Position numbers and translations under genes: made by a program
Shown here: one piece after another, positions 1 to 11,159 of the stretch
How positions within the stretch are numbered: the stretch's first letter is position 1
How the letters are laid out: each line of letters begins with the position of its first letter
Origin: Branchiostoma floridae
Taxonomy: Eukaryota > Chordata > Leptocardii > Amphioxiformes > Branchiostomatidae
DNA: 64,000 nucleotides
Assembly (NCBI RefSeq): GCF_000003815.2
Contig: NC_049983.1
Span: 7,676,234 to 7,740,233 of the forward strand
Reading direction: 5' to 3'
The notes under the pieces: model-generated
Seen by the model: only the letters and a program-made list of their open reading frames with translations
Databases searched by the model: none
What the model was told of the DNA's origin: nothing

Positions 1-71
1 AATATTTAACAGTGTCAGTTTTCTGAGAATAGACAATGAGCGGTGTGAAAGACTTGTCGTATATTATGTAA

Positions 72-275
72 TGGTCATCAGTTTCAAACTGGAGACGACA
101 TCACGATTACGAGACGTCGACAGATCTGGTCTCCATGGTAACGGCACGGAGTTGGAACGCGGCCAGTTCGTCAGCGCCAGACAGTCCATCAGACTTGCTA
201 ACATGGTGTGGAAGTGACTCCTCTTACCTCTTCAGTGGCAGAGTGCAGCCATTAGCGACACCCTGCATGGAATGA
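72..275 (+). CDS. Possible last coding exon of an unidentified gene entering from the left
   Basis: An open frame runs from about 72 to a TGA at 273-275. It is richer in G and C than its flanks and uses varied, coding-like codons. The C-terminal part reads as a Ser/Pro/Asp-rich stretch (…SSSAPDSPSDLLTWCGSDSS…). A usable acceptor (tcatcag, ending at 81) precedes it, which would make it a spliced terminal exon; otherwise the first ATG is at 135. After the stop, about 250 bases of lower GC lead to an AATAAA at 530. I do not recognise the protein. A chance open frame of this size is possible; the case rests on the combination of acceptor, composition and poly(A) signal. Confidence 0.3.
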   Translation, partial: WSSVSNWRRHHDYETSTDLVSMVTARSWNAASSSAPDSPSDLLTWCGSDSSYLFSGRVQPLATPCME

Positions 276-529
276 ATGTCAGAATTGTCGCAGGAAGGCT
301 CGGATCAGTGACACGCATACGTGACAGCTGCTCGCTAAAGATAAACGTACAGAACACATGATGTGTGCCAGTATTCTCACTGTGTGCTCTCAAAGTAATA
401 TATCAATTGTCTGACATTGCTGTATATGCACTGCAGTGGACATGTAACTATAGACGTCACTCAGATTATACTAGAATCAGTATAAATCTATTGGGATCAA
501 AATAGAATCTATCAGAAATTCAATGGACG

Positions 530-535
530 AATAAA
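530..535 (+). promoter_or_regulatory. Candidate poly(A) signal
   Basis: A canonical AATAAA lies about 255 bases after the TGA of the candidate terminal exon at 72-275 and is followed by a T/G-containing stretch. It would mark the 3' end of a gene entering from the left. On its own the hexamer is common by chance. Confidence 0.3.
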
Positions 536-539
536 TAGC

Positions 540-1630
540 TATCAGGAACAAGGAGACTGTGTATTTGCAATGCTCTTGGTTGCCTCAGTGCTAAGGTCAT
601 ATCTATGAAGTCCTGAGCGATTGTATCACATGCATTACATGAAGTAGAAAAAAAAGTTCTTCATTTCTGTGTGTTGTATATTGGCTTGCTAATTTCATTT
701 TCAAGCTCCAAAGCAAACCAACCTATAAGCTATAGAAACTGTCAAATATTTAAGTCTGCTGCCATGAAAATAAATGGTCTATGAAATAGATTTTTGGTAC
801 TGGCTGGTTTGGTTTATCATGGTTTCAAACTTTGCCATTATTCAAGGGGTTATTCAAAGTCATCTAAGGACATGGAAAAATGACAAATGTACCAGTGACT
901 CTAATTGGTTTATCTAAAAAACAAGGAAAAATCCATATTTCATGTTGGCAAGGTCAAGGAATTTGAGGGGAGTTTGAATGAGACAAAGGAGCAACTGTCA
1001 GTCGGGTGAGGCCATGAAATGGGTGTCGTTGGTGCGCATCTATGTAGAGATTACATTGAGTGGTATGATTTATTCCTGGCATGACCGCAAGATCGTCTAG
1101 AGGTGAAAGGGACATAGACTGATAGAGTGGTTGTATGAAATTCCAGGGTATTTTGAGTCTTTTGACAGATGATTTTCCTCATGTTTAATACCAATGTGTC
1201 AGCCATTCAAAGCACTTTATATATAGAGATAAGCATTATTTACCACAAATATAGTACAGTGACAATTGTATGGCCGATAGTTACTATAAAGTATAAAATA
1301 GAGACATAATGAATTTCAGAGTTCTACTGAATATTGTTTATTAAATATAACAAACTTGAATTTTCATACAGTCTGGTTGGGTTAAACATGTCATTATCAT
1401 TTCTAATAACGTAGGATCGATGACCTAACTTAGCATTACAAGAGTTGTCAAAGATATAATCAAATCTACTGGTATCAGGTTTCCTGTTGTAGTTGTTCAC
1501 CTTGTTGTAGCAGGGACTATTTTAGAGAGAAGTTGGTTGCCCTTCCCTTTTAACATGCTCGAGGCGCCTCTTTGAACACTGGACCCCCTTTTACATTGGA
1601 CTCCCACTCTGAACGATCCAACTGAAATGC
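540..1630. other. Spacer, no gene seen
   Basis: AT-rich DNA without a recognisable exon or repeat. Open frames are short and lack family resemblance. Confidence 0.5.
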
Positions 1631-1631
1631 C

Positions 1632-1708
1632 CCTTTCCAGATTTGAACCAGGGTCTCCCATTTGCCAACTAACTGAAACCAGGCTGCTACCAGTTGAGCT
1701 ACAGTGAC
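1632..1708 (-). repeat. tRNA-derived SINE head (degenerate tRNA-like promoter)
   Basis: Read on the minus strand there is a box-A-like TAGCTCAACTGG (plus 1690-1701) followed by a box-B-like GGTTCAAATCT (plus 1639-1649), in the order and approximate spacing of a tRNA gene. No clean cloverleaf with paired acceptor ends is visible, so this is a tRNA-derived SINE or a decayed tRNA rather than a working tRNA gene. Confidence 0.5.
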
Positions 1709-1709
1709 A

Positions 1710-2594
1710 TCCTGTACTTGAACATGTACAAAATGTGCTTGTCTCCTCATTCAAGGTAATGTGTAACCTATTGTAGGCGTTTTATGCGCTGTATCACCTG
1801 GTACGAGATAACGTGACCATCACAAAGTCCAGATGACTCAGATCAAGGGCAGAAAACAAGTGGTACTTGACTTGTCAGGTCTCCATGTTTTGACTGTGCT
1901 GGTGCAAAGTTAATCGCCCTTAACAAATCTTTTCGTCATAGTGCTAAGAAGAAAATTAAGAAATTTTTGTGGGCTTCTCCCCATTGAGCTACTAATGACC
2001 AGTGGTATGGCATATGTTAAGATGAACTACATTTTTTCTGTCAATGTTCACAATATTACCCTGAAAGGAGGAAATTATTCCTAGAAATTTTTCCAAGCTT
2101 TTTACACCTCAACAACCAACAAAAAACAATCTTCATGCTTAAGTCATCTAACCTGTTTATATAGTTTACCGATTGCATACAAAAAGTAAGTCAAACCCGA
2201 GATAGTTTGAATAGACATAGATTTAAAATAGATGACATATTCATGAAGCATGATGTGTTTTCTTCAGCTAGTAGTGCAATTTGGCTTGGCTACAACTCGT
2301 GTGTTTATCCATGCTCAACAAGTTATCCCTCCTCTTCTCAATAAGTGTGTTCTCAATAAGTTGTTTCTAACCTTCCTCAAGCACACTAAAGAAACCATTT
2401 GGCTAGTAATTTTCTGTTGGTTCCTGTATGTTTCTACTGCTATGGGGTTACGATGCAGGGAGAGAGTTGAACACCCTTCAATATTGGTAAGAAAAATCAA
2501 GTACATACTTCACAATGAAAGTTGGCATGTTCTTGACATTATACAATCATAGAAACCTCTCAAAATGCTCTGTAACACAAAGTAGGTTTGAGAG
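1710..2594. other. Spacer, no gene seen
   Basis: No recognisable exon or element. The roughly 100-codon open frame at 2250-2552 is AT-rich, hydrophobic and unlike any family I know. Confidence 0.4.
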
Positions 2595-2638
2595 TGGACC
2601 ACTACCACAAAGGTCCTAACTATTGTGGTAGTGGTCTA
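2595..2638. repeat. 16-bp stem hairpin
   Basis: TGGACCACTACCACAA (2595-2610) pairs with TTGTGGTAGTGGTCTA (2623-2638) at 15 of 16 positions around a 12-base loop. Probably the remnant of a small foldback element; a small-RNA hairpin cannot be excluded. Confidence 0.6.
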
Positions 2639-2639
2639 C

Positions 2640-4010
2640 TTTAAATAGCCAAGGGGTTGGCCCAAGCTTGGACATGATGTAAAGAATTAGACCCCACCCA
2701 CTACTTCAGTATATTTTTCTATGGCCCTGTTGTGTGTTTGTATAGGTACAATGGGTGCACTTAATGGTTAGTCTAGACCTGCTACGTAACAGGTTGGGTT
2801 TTAAAAACCACACCTATGTATGCTGATGGTCACAGAGGACTATACATGATTGAAAACTTGCCTCAGAGTTCTGTTAGGCTGTTTTAAAATTAATGCTCTT
2901 TGTTCTGTTTTGTGAACCTAGAAGTTCTACCCGTGGCATTGCTTCCACTTGTGTTTCTGTTGAGAAACTGCGTAGTTGTTGCAGTCTTGGTGTGCTCGAA
3001 TAACACTTGTTCAGCAAGACCAAGGACGTTACAAGCACTTGTACATCCTTGTTAGGACAAGAAGTGCTCGTAAGAGCAGCGGCTCGCTACGGTGAGGTAA
3101 ACAAGTGAGCAAGGCCGCACCAAATTTATTTGTTTCTCTCAGATTTTTTTTAAGAAGAAAATTGTACCAACAGGTCGAAAAAAAATTAAATTTTTTTTTT
3201 CAAAAGGTATGGGGCAAAAATCTACGGCTTAGATAACACAAGAAACCAAAAGCCTGAGGAGTTTAATGGCAAATTTTACACAATGAAGAATTTGAACCCT
3301 TCCTTTGATTTGTTACTAAATGTTCTCAATAAAAGTCATTGTTTTTAGACTGAAAATATGTGTATGTGGCTCTGAATGGTAATATTTACTGGTTTATGAT
3401 AGCAACATGTGTATTATTTTTTCTCGGGACTTGATTTTTTTTTTTAGAATGACCAAAAAATGGACAGTCAGGCGATTCTGAGAAGCAACAAATAGATTTG
3501 GTGTGGCCTAATGGAGGGGGGGAGGGTCGAAGCCTTAGTCATACCCAGCCCCACCCACTCTCACACTTGGCCATTTACATGGCTCGGGCGCGTAAGCGTT
3601 GCCGTGGGACCAAGCCTCATGTTTGTGTCATATCTACACAACCAAACACAGCCGCCTTTTATTCTGTTGACATTCCAAAGTACCCTGACAGGTTGATTGC
3701 TACGACAATCAAAACAGTCTGGACCGGCCGCGTGATTTTCGACGTCGCGTTTGGCCGTACGCACGTCTTTAAACATCGCAATCAATTTGCCTTGCTCAGT
3801 GTTTGAACTGTTAACTGTTACAGTCTGTTGCTATATTAGGGCCTTTTTGGCCTTGGAGTTAATTTGTAGTATACAGAAGGCTAGTCTGACAAATGGCTTT
3901 TTTTGTGGTCAGAACCACATCTGAATCGATGTGTTACATCAGGGTAAGAGATCATATTGAAAATTCTCATGGAACCTGGGAAAAAAGACTTTGCAACACT
4001 GCACAATCAG
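2640..4010. other. Spacer, no gene seen
   Basis: Low-complexity A/T runs around 3140-3210 and 3435-3450 and a moderately GC-rich patch at 3500-3790. No exon with recognisable product. Confidence 0.4.
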
Positions 4011-4011
4011 T

Positions 4012-4306
4012 GCAATGGCCGAGCAGGTAGACAGTTCGCCCTTGCACTCAGTAGGTCGTGAGTTTGATCCCTGACCGAGTTATACCAAAGACTTTAAAAA
4101 TGGTACAATAATGTCATGCTGCTTTCTCTGTTTAGCACTCAGCATTCGGGAAAGAGTATGTAAGTTGAACACACAGACCATTACCAGTAGACTTGCCCCC
4201 AGCTGTAGCAATTGCACAAAGTTGTGCGGCCCAGGACTAGATAAATGGAGATGGGTGCCACCCTATGTACCATCTTGTGCAACAAGGACTTTTAAAAAAA
4301 AAACAG
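4012..4306 (+). repeat. tRNA-derived SINE
   Basis: A near-consensus RNA polymerase III box A (TGGCCGAGCAGG, 4016-4027) is followed 32 bases later by a box-B-like GAGTTTGATCC (4060-4070). A unique body follows and the element ends in an A-rich tail (4295-4304). This is the standard architecture of a tRNA-headed SINE. The head is diverged from a real tRNA, so an active tRNA gene is unlikely. Confidence 0.7.
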
Positions 4307-4902
4307 TTACTTTTTGTATCAAAGTCATTATGTAACCACTGCATGTTATAGTTTTCAGAGAAGCAAGTGAAAATTTTGCATATTAATCAGACTTAGTTAA
4401 TGGAGAGCAATATGGACAGGTTTCTCCTTTTTGTCTCTGTAATCTTGCCTAGACAGTAGACATCACAGGTCACCATCAAAATGCATGATAGATATATTCT
4501 CTCCCTGTTGACTTCCCCTGATGGTAATACAGTGCTTAGGTAATCCTAAAAGCGAAAAGAAAGACCTTGAAAGGAGGAAACAGCCCGTAATGACCTCAAA
4601 GTAGCCACTTATAAAGACATAAACGCAGTGAACACAAGAAACGAGAACTCTTTACAAGTCGTTTTTTTTTTTTCTAAGTGACAAGCCGGCAGTAAAGATT
4701 ACGGAAGTTCATAAAAGGACATTGCCTTTGAAGTGCACTCAATGCAACCTTTGACTCCACTTAGCACTAGTCTCCGAGTCTGGCACAACTTTTTACTGCA
4801 GGCCAATTTGCAAGGAGCTCTCACATGCCAAGCCACGTGAAGCCTTGGTGTGCGCGGAATATAGATTTTCTATGAAGGGGTGCTGTTAAGTGTGGCAGCG
4901 AG

Positions 4903-5114
4903 TACTGTAAATGCAGAAACTTTCACGGTGGTTTAATGTTTGCAGTTTTCGCGATGGTCGCTTCTCCGCAAACTTAAAATCACTGCGAATATTTTTCCAT
5001 GGCAGTAAGAGTCTACAGTGTATGGTGCTACCGCGAACTTAAAACCACTGCGAAAAGTCCCTTTTCCCGCTACCGTGAAATTAAATCCCCGCTAACTTAA
5101 ATGCATTTACAGTA
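4903..5114. mobile_element. MITE family A, copy 1 (CTGTAAATGCA ends, TA target)
   Basis: A 212-bp non-autonomous element with terminal inverted repeats CTGTAAATGCA and TGCATTTACAG, flanked by TA on both sides, as expected for Tc1/mariner-type insertion. The interior carries repeated GCGGTGGTTT / AAACCACTGC motifs and a central CCATGG. Related copies are at 7593-7781, 19608-19819 and 21329-21552, so this is an interspersed family rather than a chance palindrome. No transposase is encoded. Confidence 0.85.
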
Positions 5115-6458
5115 GTTGCAGTTCTATAGTTATAAATGCACTTGCAACACCTCAGAACTTTGCAATGAAAAGAAGTTGGAAGTTGGAGCACTTCTCAATG
5201 CCATGTGAAAGTTTTAAAAGGGTGTCTGTCAACTGAGTCTGACAGGTGTTTTTTAATTGATGTGAGAAAGGTAGTACTTTAGGCAAAAGGTTTAGAATTG
5301 TTTATTCAGAATTTCCAATTACAAATTTGTACTCAGCCTTGTATACTTGCTTATCCCCCAAAGTCCTCTTCTAATAGGATAAAAATGTAATCACAGAAAG
5401 TATTACAATTTTGTCATCATGGCTAATTACAATGCGTCATTCACTGTAGAGTGACTTTGTAAAATACGAATACACATAACTATACTTTAATAAACCACAA
5501 TAAGCCATACCACACTGTAATTTGCACAGTTTTTATTATCAATTTTGCACAGTTCTCATTCTAACTACCCTTTAATTCCATAATCTTCCCAACATGAAAG
5601 ATTTTTCCATAGTTAAGTCCAAAAGTTCCCTTATATAACAGACTGTATCAGGTAGTTGTTCTAAGATGTTGAAAGACAAATTAATTTACAATATTATGGA
5701 AGACTTGTAAGGTTACCGGTACATAACAACAATAACTTGATGAATTTTGTTTATTAAACTTTCCATATCAAATGGAGGACGAGACAAATTAGGTGAAAGG
5801 TCACCTCTACAAGTTGTTTCCCCGAATTTTAAGAATATTAGAGGTACAAATTGTCGCAGAAAATGTGTTTTTCGATGTATGACTTAATCAGAAATTGTAT
5901 ATAATGGGAGGGAGGGGGGAGAAAGTACCTTGAAGTTCTCAGAATTACTGAAACTGTTGCTGTCAATGCTATTACTCCCACTGGAGATTATATGGAATTG
6001 AAAAGACAACTACATGCAGATCATTTAATGCTGGCAAATATGCACACTCAGTCTTTCTGCCCTACCCACACAAAAGTTTTCAAGTGCAATGCAATCGCGA
6101 CAAGACATCTTAATGTACATGCACACAACACAGCTCAGTGTGAGTGCCATTCCATGGCCAGCGGCCTAAAATTGCCGAATCTATGAAAGTCAAGTTAGCT
6201 AGGATGTGGCATTAATGGTCCTCTGGCACATGTGCAGCCATGTGCTCATTAAGATAGCATGAGCTTGCATCTCAGAGGTGGACAAAGACTCTTAAGTTTG
6301 AGAGCACATTTTGATGTTCCAGACGTATTAGCTTGGCCACGTGAATCATCTTGAATTCTTAGAACACCCTTCAGCATTGCTGTCTAGCTTAGGAGTCTTG
6401 AGATCTTGCTTCTAAGGATTTACCCGGCCCGTGTTAACTTCATGTGCAATACTGGTGC
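5115..6458. other. Spacer, no gene seen
   Basis: AT-rich, no recognisable exon. The short open frame at 5992-6186 resembles no known family. Confidence 0.4.
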
Positions 6459-6463
6459 ATCTA

Positions 6464-6803
6464 CAGGGCTCGAAATACTGGGTGCATGTGCACCCAGGTG
6501 CACCCAAAATTGGAGCTGTGCACCCAATTGTTTTCAGTGGGTGCACAGGGTGCACCCAAATATTTTCTTAGGTTTATGTATGTAAAGATATCAAAGCATA
6601 CTAGTATACATCATATTCTTGCCATCTAAGTGTGAGAAAGATAATAAAAATGTCTGTCATGGTACTTGTTTAAGAATTTGATAGTTTTATTATTAGGTTG
6701 TTACTCAAATTTAAGTGGTGCACCCAAAAATTTTTTGGTGCACCCAATTTTTAAAGCTGGGTGCACCAGTGCACCTAATCCCAAAAATGAATTTCGAGCC
6801 CTG
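6464..6803. mobile_element. hAT-like MITE with CAGGGCTCGAAAT ends
   Basis: Terminal inverted repeats CAGGGCTCGAAAT (6464) and ATTTCGAGCCCTG (ending 6803) bound a 340-bp element. The same five bases ATCTA flank both sides (6459-6463 and 6804-6808). CAGGG ends are typical of hAT transposons, although hAT duplications are normally 8 bp. Both arms contain clustered copies of the palindrome GGTGCACC. A decayed relative lies at 8251-8715. Confidence 0.8.
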
Positions 6804-6808
6804 ATCTA

Positions 6809-7507
6809 ATATATAAACTCAACCTTTAACAGTGCTAAGAAAGGTGCAGCATCATAATGCGAGAGATGAAAAAAGCTTAGATACATGTATACAAAGGAAT
6901 ATTTAAACTTTTCAGTGCATTGGTGAAGGTGTACTTAAGCCCACATTCCTTTTTTTTTTAAATTGTCAACAAAATATAACACCTTACTGGCTTACATCAT
7001 GCATATGCAAGCCCAGATCTTCAAAGGAGGCTTTTCAATGTATGGATGTGCATTGACAAATTATAAGATGTACCTTCTGACACAAGAATACCTTGAAGTT
7101 CTCTGAAATACGATGCATTCTCTGCAAATGGATATGGTATAGAGATTACTTCTTAAGGCATTTGGAGTGACATCCATCACTCTTCTTCAGCAGCACTGGA
7201 ATAAACTGTCAGAATGAGTCGGTACTAATATCTACCAGTAGTATACATTTTGATTTTTTTTACAACCAAAAACGCCTTTCAAGTTGCCCCAAGCTCAAGT
7301 GGAACGCTGTGAAAAACAACTGATTACAATGCTTTTTCAACTCATCAAGATTCCAATCCGTCCTGGAAACTGACGTTCGCAGCAGGCAGCCCCCAATTTT
7401 CACCAGCATAGTAATTAAGTAGACTGCGGTCCAATCTTAGCTACCGTAAAGTGACCATTCCATCTTGCCTGAGGTTTGAAATATGTGTTCACTCTCATCT
7501 TTGATGT
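6809..7507. other. Spacer with one short conserved repeat
   Basis: No gene seen. At about 7164-7196 there is a phrase (gacatccatcactcttcttcag … cactgga) that recurs at about 55455-55490 and, diverged, near 63890-63925, so it belongs to an interspersed repeat. Confidence 0.5.
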
Positions 7508-8110
7508 ATGGCTTGGGCCAAGTTGATTTGGTTATATGGATGACACCAGCACGCGCACCAATTTTTGTCCGTTTCCAAAAAGACTAAATAATATGCATTT
7601 AAGTTCGCTGGGATCTAAAAAAAGGACTTTTCGCAGTGGTTTTAAGTCCGCGGTAGCACCACGCACTGTAGTTTCTTAATGCCATGGAAAAATGTTTGCA
7701 GTGGTTTTAAATTCGCGGTGAAGCAGCCACCGCAAAAACTGCGAACATTAAACCACCGGGAAAATTTCTGCGTTTACAGTAAAACACGTTTTCAACCATA
7801 CTCTTAATCGCACATGATTAAATTCTCATGATAGCACCTTCAAAATCAGCAAATATATGGATTGCAAAAATAAATTCGGAAAATGTATACTACTGTCACA
7901 GAAGATTATTAAGGTCAAAGAAGATGTGATAGAACAAAAATGAAGAACCTATTGTTTGGTTACTATATTCTGTGTGTTCAGTCATTTGTTCAACCTTCCT
8001 GACCACTTAGATTTCATGATGAAGGCAAACTTTTTTTTTATTCGCACACTCACATCAGTTTTGGACTCACCCACAGGATGTCATCCATATAATCAAATCA
8101 ACACAGCCTT
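7508..8110. mobile_element. MITE family D, copy 1, interrupted by a family A copy
   Basis: The left end (aagttgatttggttatatgg…, 7517 on) and right end (…ccatataatcaaatcaac, to about 8103) are inverted copies of each other and match the ends of related elements at 20590-20996 and 58408-58803, which are about 400 bp long. The extra length here is explained by the family A element at 7593-7781, so family A inserted after family D. Confidence 0.7.
7593..7781. mobile_element. MITE family A, copy 2 (nested)
   Basis: Same interior as the element at 4903-5114 in inverted orientation, with the central ccatgg and paired GCGGTGGTTT-type motifs. One end has lost its outermost bases. It sits inside a family D element. 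Confidence 0.75.
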
Positions 8111-8250
8111 AGTGAAGTTTGAGAAGCTGTTGAATGATGGATTATTCTGCCTCTCACTCTCCTTTAATCTTTTCCATCGAGGTTGTAATATGACTTGTGT
8201 TGCTACATAAGGCACATAAATCTTGTGTGACCTTTAGGGCATTGCCTGTA

Positions 8251-8715
8251 TCTAGAGGGCTTGAAACACTGAGTATAATTGCTCTTTTGTGCTAACTTGT
8301 GTACCCAAAATTGAAATTATGCACCTACCTTTTTCTAGGTTGCATGATTATGAAACAACCAGAGGGGCGAGTAGAACAGAAAGAAACAACATCCCGACTT
8401 CCGGGATTCGAACCCGCGCCGAACCCGGGCAGCCGGATCACAAATCACGACTGCTATCACTGTCGCCACAAAAGCACTAGTATTTGTGTAGCATTAAAGA
8501 TAAAGTAAAGGTACTATAGTACACAATGTCATAAGCATACAGCATATCGACCTTCATGTCTGAGAAAAATATTTGTAAAAATTTGGCTTTAAAATTTAGG
8601 TTTTATTTTTAAAACCTCAGCTTTGCGGACATACTTTATCTACTCTGTGCCCCTAAATAGTATTCTGTGCGCCTAAATTATTAGGTAGGGATCACCAGTG
8701 CACCTCGCCAAAGTT
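8251..8715. mobile_element. Old hAT-like MITE copy interrupted by a tRNA SINE
   Basis: The left part (agagggcttgaaacactgag…, with 'gtacccaaaattg') and right part (…gatcaccagtgcacct…) match the element at 6464-6803 in order, with heavy divergence. Between them lies tRNA-like DNA on the minus strand (8350-8475). Confidence 0.5.
8395..8475 (-). repeat. tRNA-derived SINE head
   Basis: On the minus strand a box-A-like TGGCGACAGTGA (plus 8457-8468) is followed by a strong box B, GGTTCGAATCCC (plus 8403-8414). The spacing is longer than in a normal tRNA and no closing acceptor stem is evident. It is inserted in an older hAT-like element. Confidence 0.55.
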
Positions 8716-9186
8716 GATCCCAGATACAGATAGGGGCCATGATTGCTTAGATGTCAGTAGCTGATACAGACTCTATTGTATATAGCCTTGACATTGGCCA
8801 AGGGCACGGAATCCCTTGCTAATACTATAACACCCTTTGAACCAGTGAAAGATGTATGGAGATCTGTGGATTCATCTCTGTCTATCCTCCCCGGCAGTTA
8901 GGCTGTTATCTGAAATCCTGTTTTTACAAGGCATGGGCAATGTTCTTGGGATGTGCAAGAGATTTAATGGGGCAAAGAGGGAAGTGAAAGGGCTAGAGCT
9001 ACCAGTAGGTCGCTTCAAATTACTGTCTTGGTTCACAGATTTGCTATTTTATTCTTTTCTTTTGTGACCAAAAAATTCTACCATTCAGAATATTAATCAG
9101 CCCCAAATTTCTCATATTTAACACCAACAGTAAAAAATAAACTCCTTCCAAGAAATTACATTTTCTTATCTCCAGGCAGATTTACC
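8716..9186. other. Spacer, no gene seen
   Basis: No recognisable exon or repeat. Confidence 0.4.
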
Positions 9187-9320
9187 AGTGGCATAAGATA
9201 GTATCAAAGCTGGCTAAGGAGTAACAGCTGGCCAAAGGAAGTCATCAGCTACCGGTAGCCAAACACACTCCTAAGCCAGCTTCACTCCTCTGGCAGCTTT
9301 CGATACTATCTTATGCTACC
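9187..9320. mobile_element. Foldback element, 19-bp arms
   Basis: GTGGCATAAGATAGTATC near 9188 pairs with GATACTATCTTATGCTACC at 9302-9320. The interior keeps further symmetric pieces (aagctggctaaggag against cctaagccagctt). Best read as a short MITE. Confidence 0.7.
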
Positions 9321-10829
9321 GAAGGATCTGATTGGAGATTAACATTTTTGATTTGTCAATGCATTAAACGGTGAAATTTTATTGTTTGATTGCTACCCAG
9401 CCTAGCATTTTGACTGAGGCACCTGTGGTAGCATTTGGGCCTATCACAGAATGCCTGTTTCCTTTTTTAGTTTACTCCATAACTGTCCTGCAAAAATCCT
9501 AGAACCAAGAAACTGCATTTGTGCAGCTTTATATTGCAAGGAGGAGATTGAAACCCTGAGGACGGAAGGATGACTACAGGATAATGATGCCAACCAGAGA
9601 CATTGATCCATGCTCTGTCTGCTGTAGGGATGGGGTTTTGATGTGTGATGTAGGCTCAACATCAGACATATTACCTGCAGCAAGGGACAACTCATCTTTA
9701 GGATGTAAGCTGTACAACTCCATCAAACGTTGCCTGTACCAGACTCCTTCATCATGAGTGTCGCTGGAAAAAATAGTGCAGACTGGCCACATAGACTGAA
9801 CAGCCTCCTTTAACATTTATCTGCCGGGTTACATAATTCTGACCCTGAAAAACGGTGTGACTGAGAGATGTATCCAGTACAGCTGTATATCTTCAGATAT
9901 GCACAGTAATAAGGTATACAGGAGTGCGGTATACTAAGGGATGTTACATTGGAGATCTCTTCAGACACATTCTTTGCGAGTGGTAGATATATGTGACCTG
10001 GCGGTATTTTGTTAGTAGAAGGTAATATTCAAGAGGAGTTAGCCTACCATGGTATACAATTTGTAACCTACAAAGTCTGTCAGAAGTTGCCATCCTTAAA
10101 GAACATAGTGAGACTTTTCATCTCTGAGTCAGTGTAGTAGCTGGCTGACAGACGTATCATTTCAGACAAATTTCAAGACAGTCATTTGTTATTGGGTGGG
10201 CCAACTACTCTCTCTTCGCAGCCAAGGGCTGAATTGTGAGGAGCTTACAATAGTCAGGGCTAAATCGCAAGAGCGCTAACTCAGGTGATCTCAATACGAC
10301 TTTTGCAAGGGTCTGGAACGGCTGCTTTTCGGCGCTAACTCGGGTGACCTCAATATGACAGCAATTGCCCCATGTGTTGCCAAAAGATTGTAGGTTCACT
10401 AGCTATATGTATAGGAGTGGAAAAATATATAAGTTCGCTCTGGAAAGTAACTTCTGCTTTGGTGACTGAATTATTCTCTGAGCCATCCGGGCGACCTTTT
10501 GACTTTGGTGTCAATCACTTCAATACTTTACTTCCCCATGCCTAATTGCATATACCTGTAGCACTGCTACTGAAGAATGTCATAATCAACCTTAATGTCT
10601 AGAAACAACATAACCCTCTGTCACGAACAAGCAACCACAACCGCACCGCCAGGTCCTGTGTGATTGATAGCTGGTAAAGTACATTAGAATATAAGGTGAA
10701 GGTCCCCTCTCTTGTGTGGCACAAATCTTCATGGGCAAGTTTGCTTGCTGTTTTTGTAGCAAAATTAATGTAGTAATATCTGGGAATGCATTGTTATCTC
10801 TTCACCTAAGTGATTACCTAACTGTACCT
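9321..10829. other. Spacer, no gene seen
   Basis: Contains one short direct repeat (gcgctaactc-ggtga-ctcaata-gac near 10273 and 10338). No gene recognised. Confidence 0.4.
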
Positions 10830-11158
10830 TAAGGCCACACTGATTTAACTTTATGGATGACATTCGGGCACGCATTGATTTTCGCCTGTTCTCCAGAAAA
10901 AAAATACTAGTCACATGCATGTCACCTAACAGCATCCCTGGTCAATCTGGATTTTCATCCTTGACAGAGGACCTGCTCTCTAGGGTAAGGGGGCACATAT
11001 TCAGGGCATGAGGCCAGTACAGTGCCGTGTTCCCCTCTTTAGACAAGAAGGTGAACATAAGACAAACCAAGCTTTTTTTTCCCTACATTTTTTTCGCCCT
11101 CGCACAATCATTTGTTTTGGGGTCTCCAGAGGATGTCATCTATAAGACTAGAAAGGCC
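10830..11158. mobile_element. MITE family D, copy 2 (diverged)
   Basis: Left end (tgatttaactttatggatgacat…) and right end (…ggatgtcatctataagactagaaaggcc) match the inverted ends of the family seen at 20590-20996 and 58408-58803. Internally shortened. Confidence 0.55.
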
Positions 11159-11159
11159 G

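Noticed and set aside
8395-8475. Functional tRNA gene
   Set aside because: Box B is strong but box A is poor, the spacing is long and no acceptor stem pairs; better explained as a tRNA-derived SINE.
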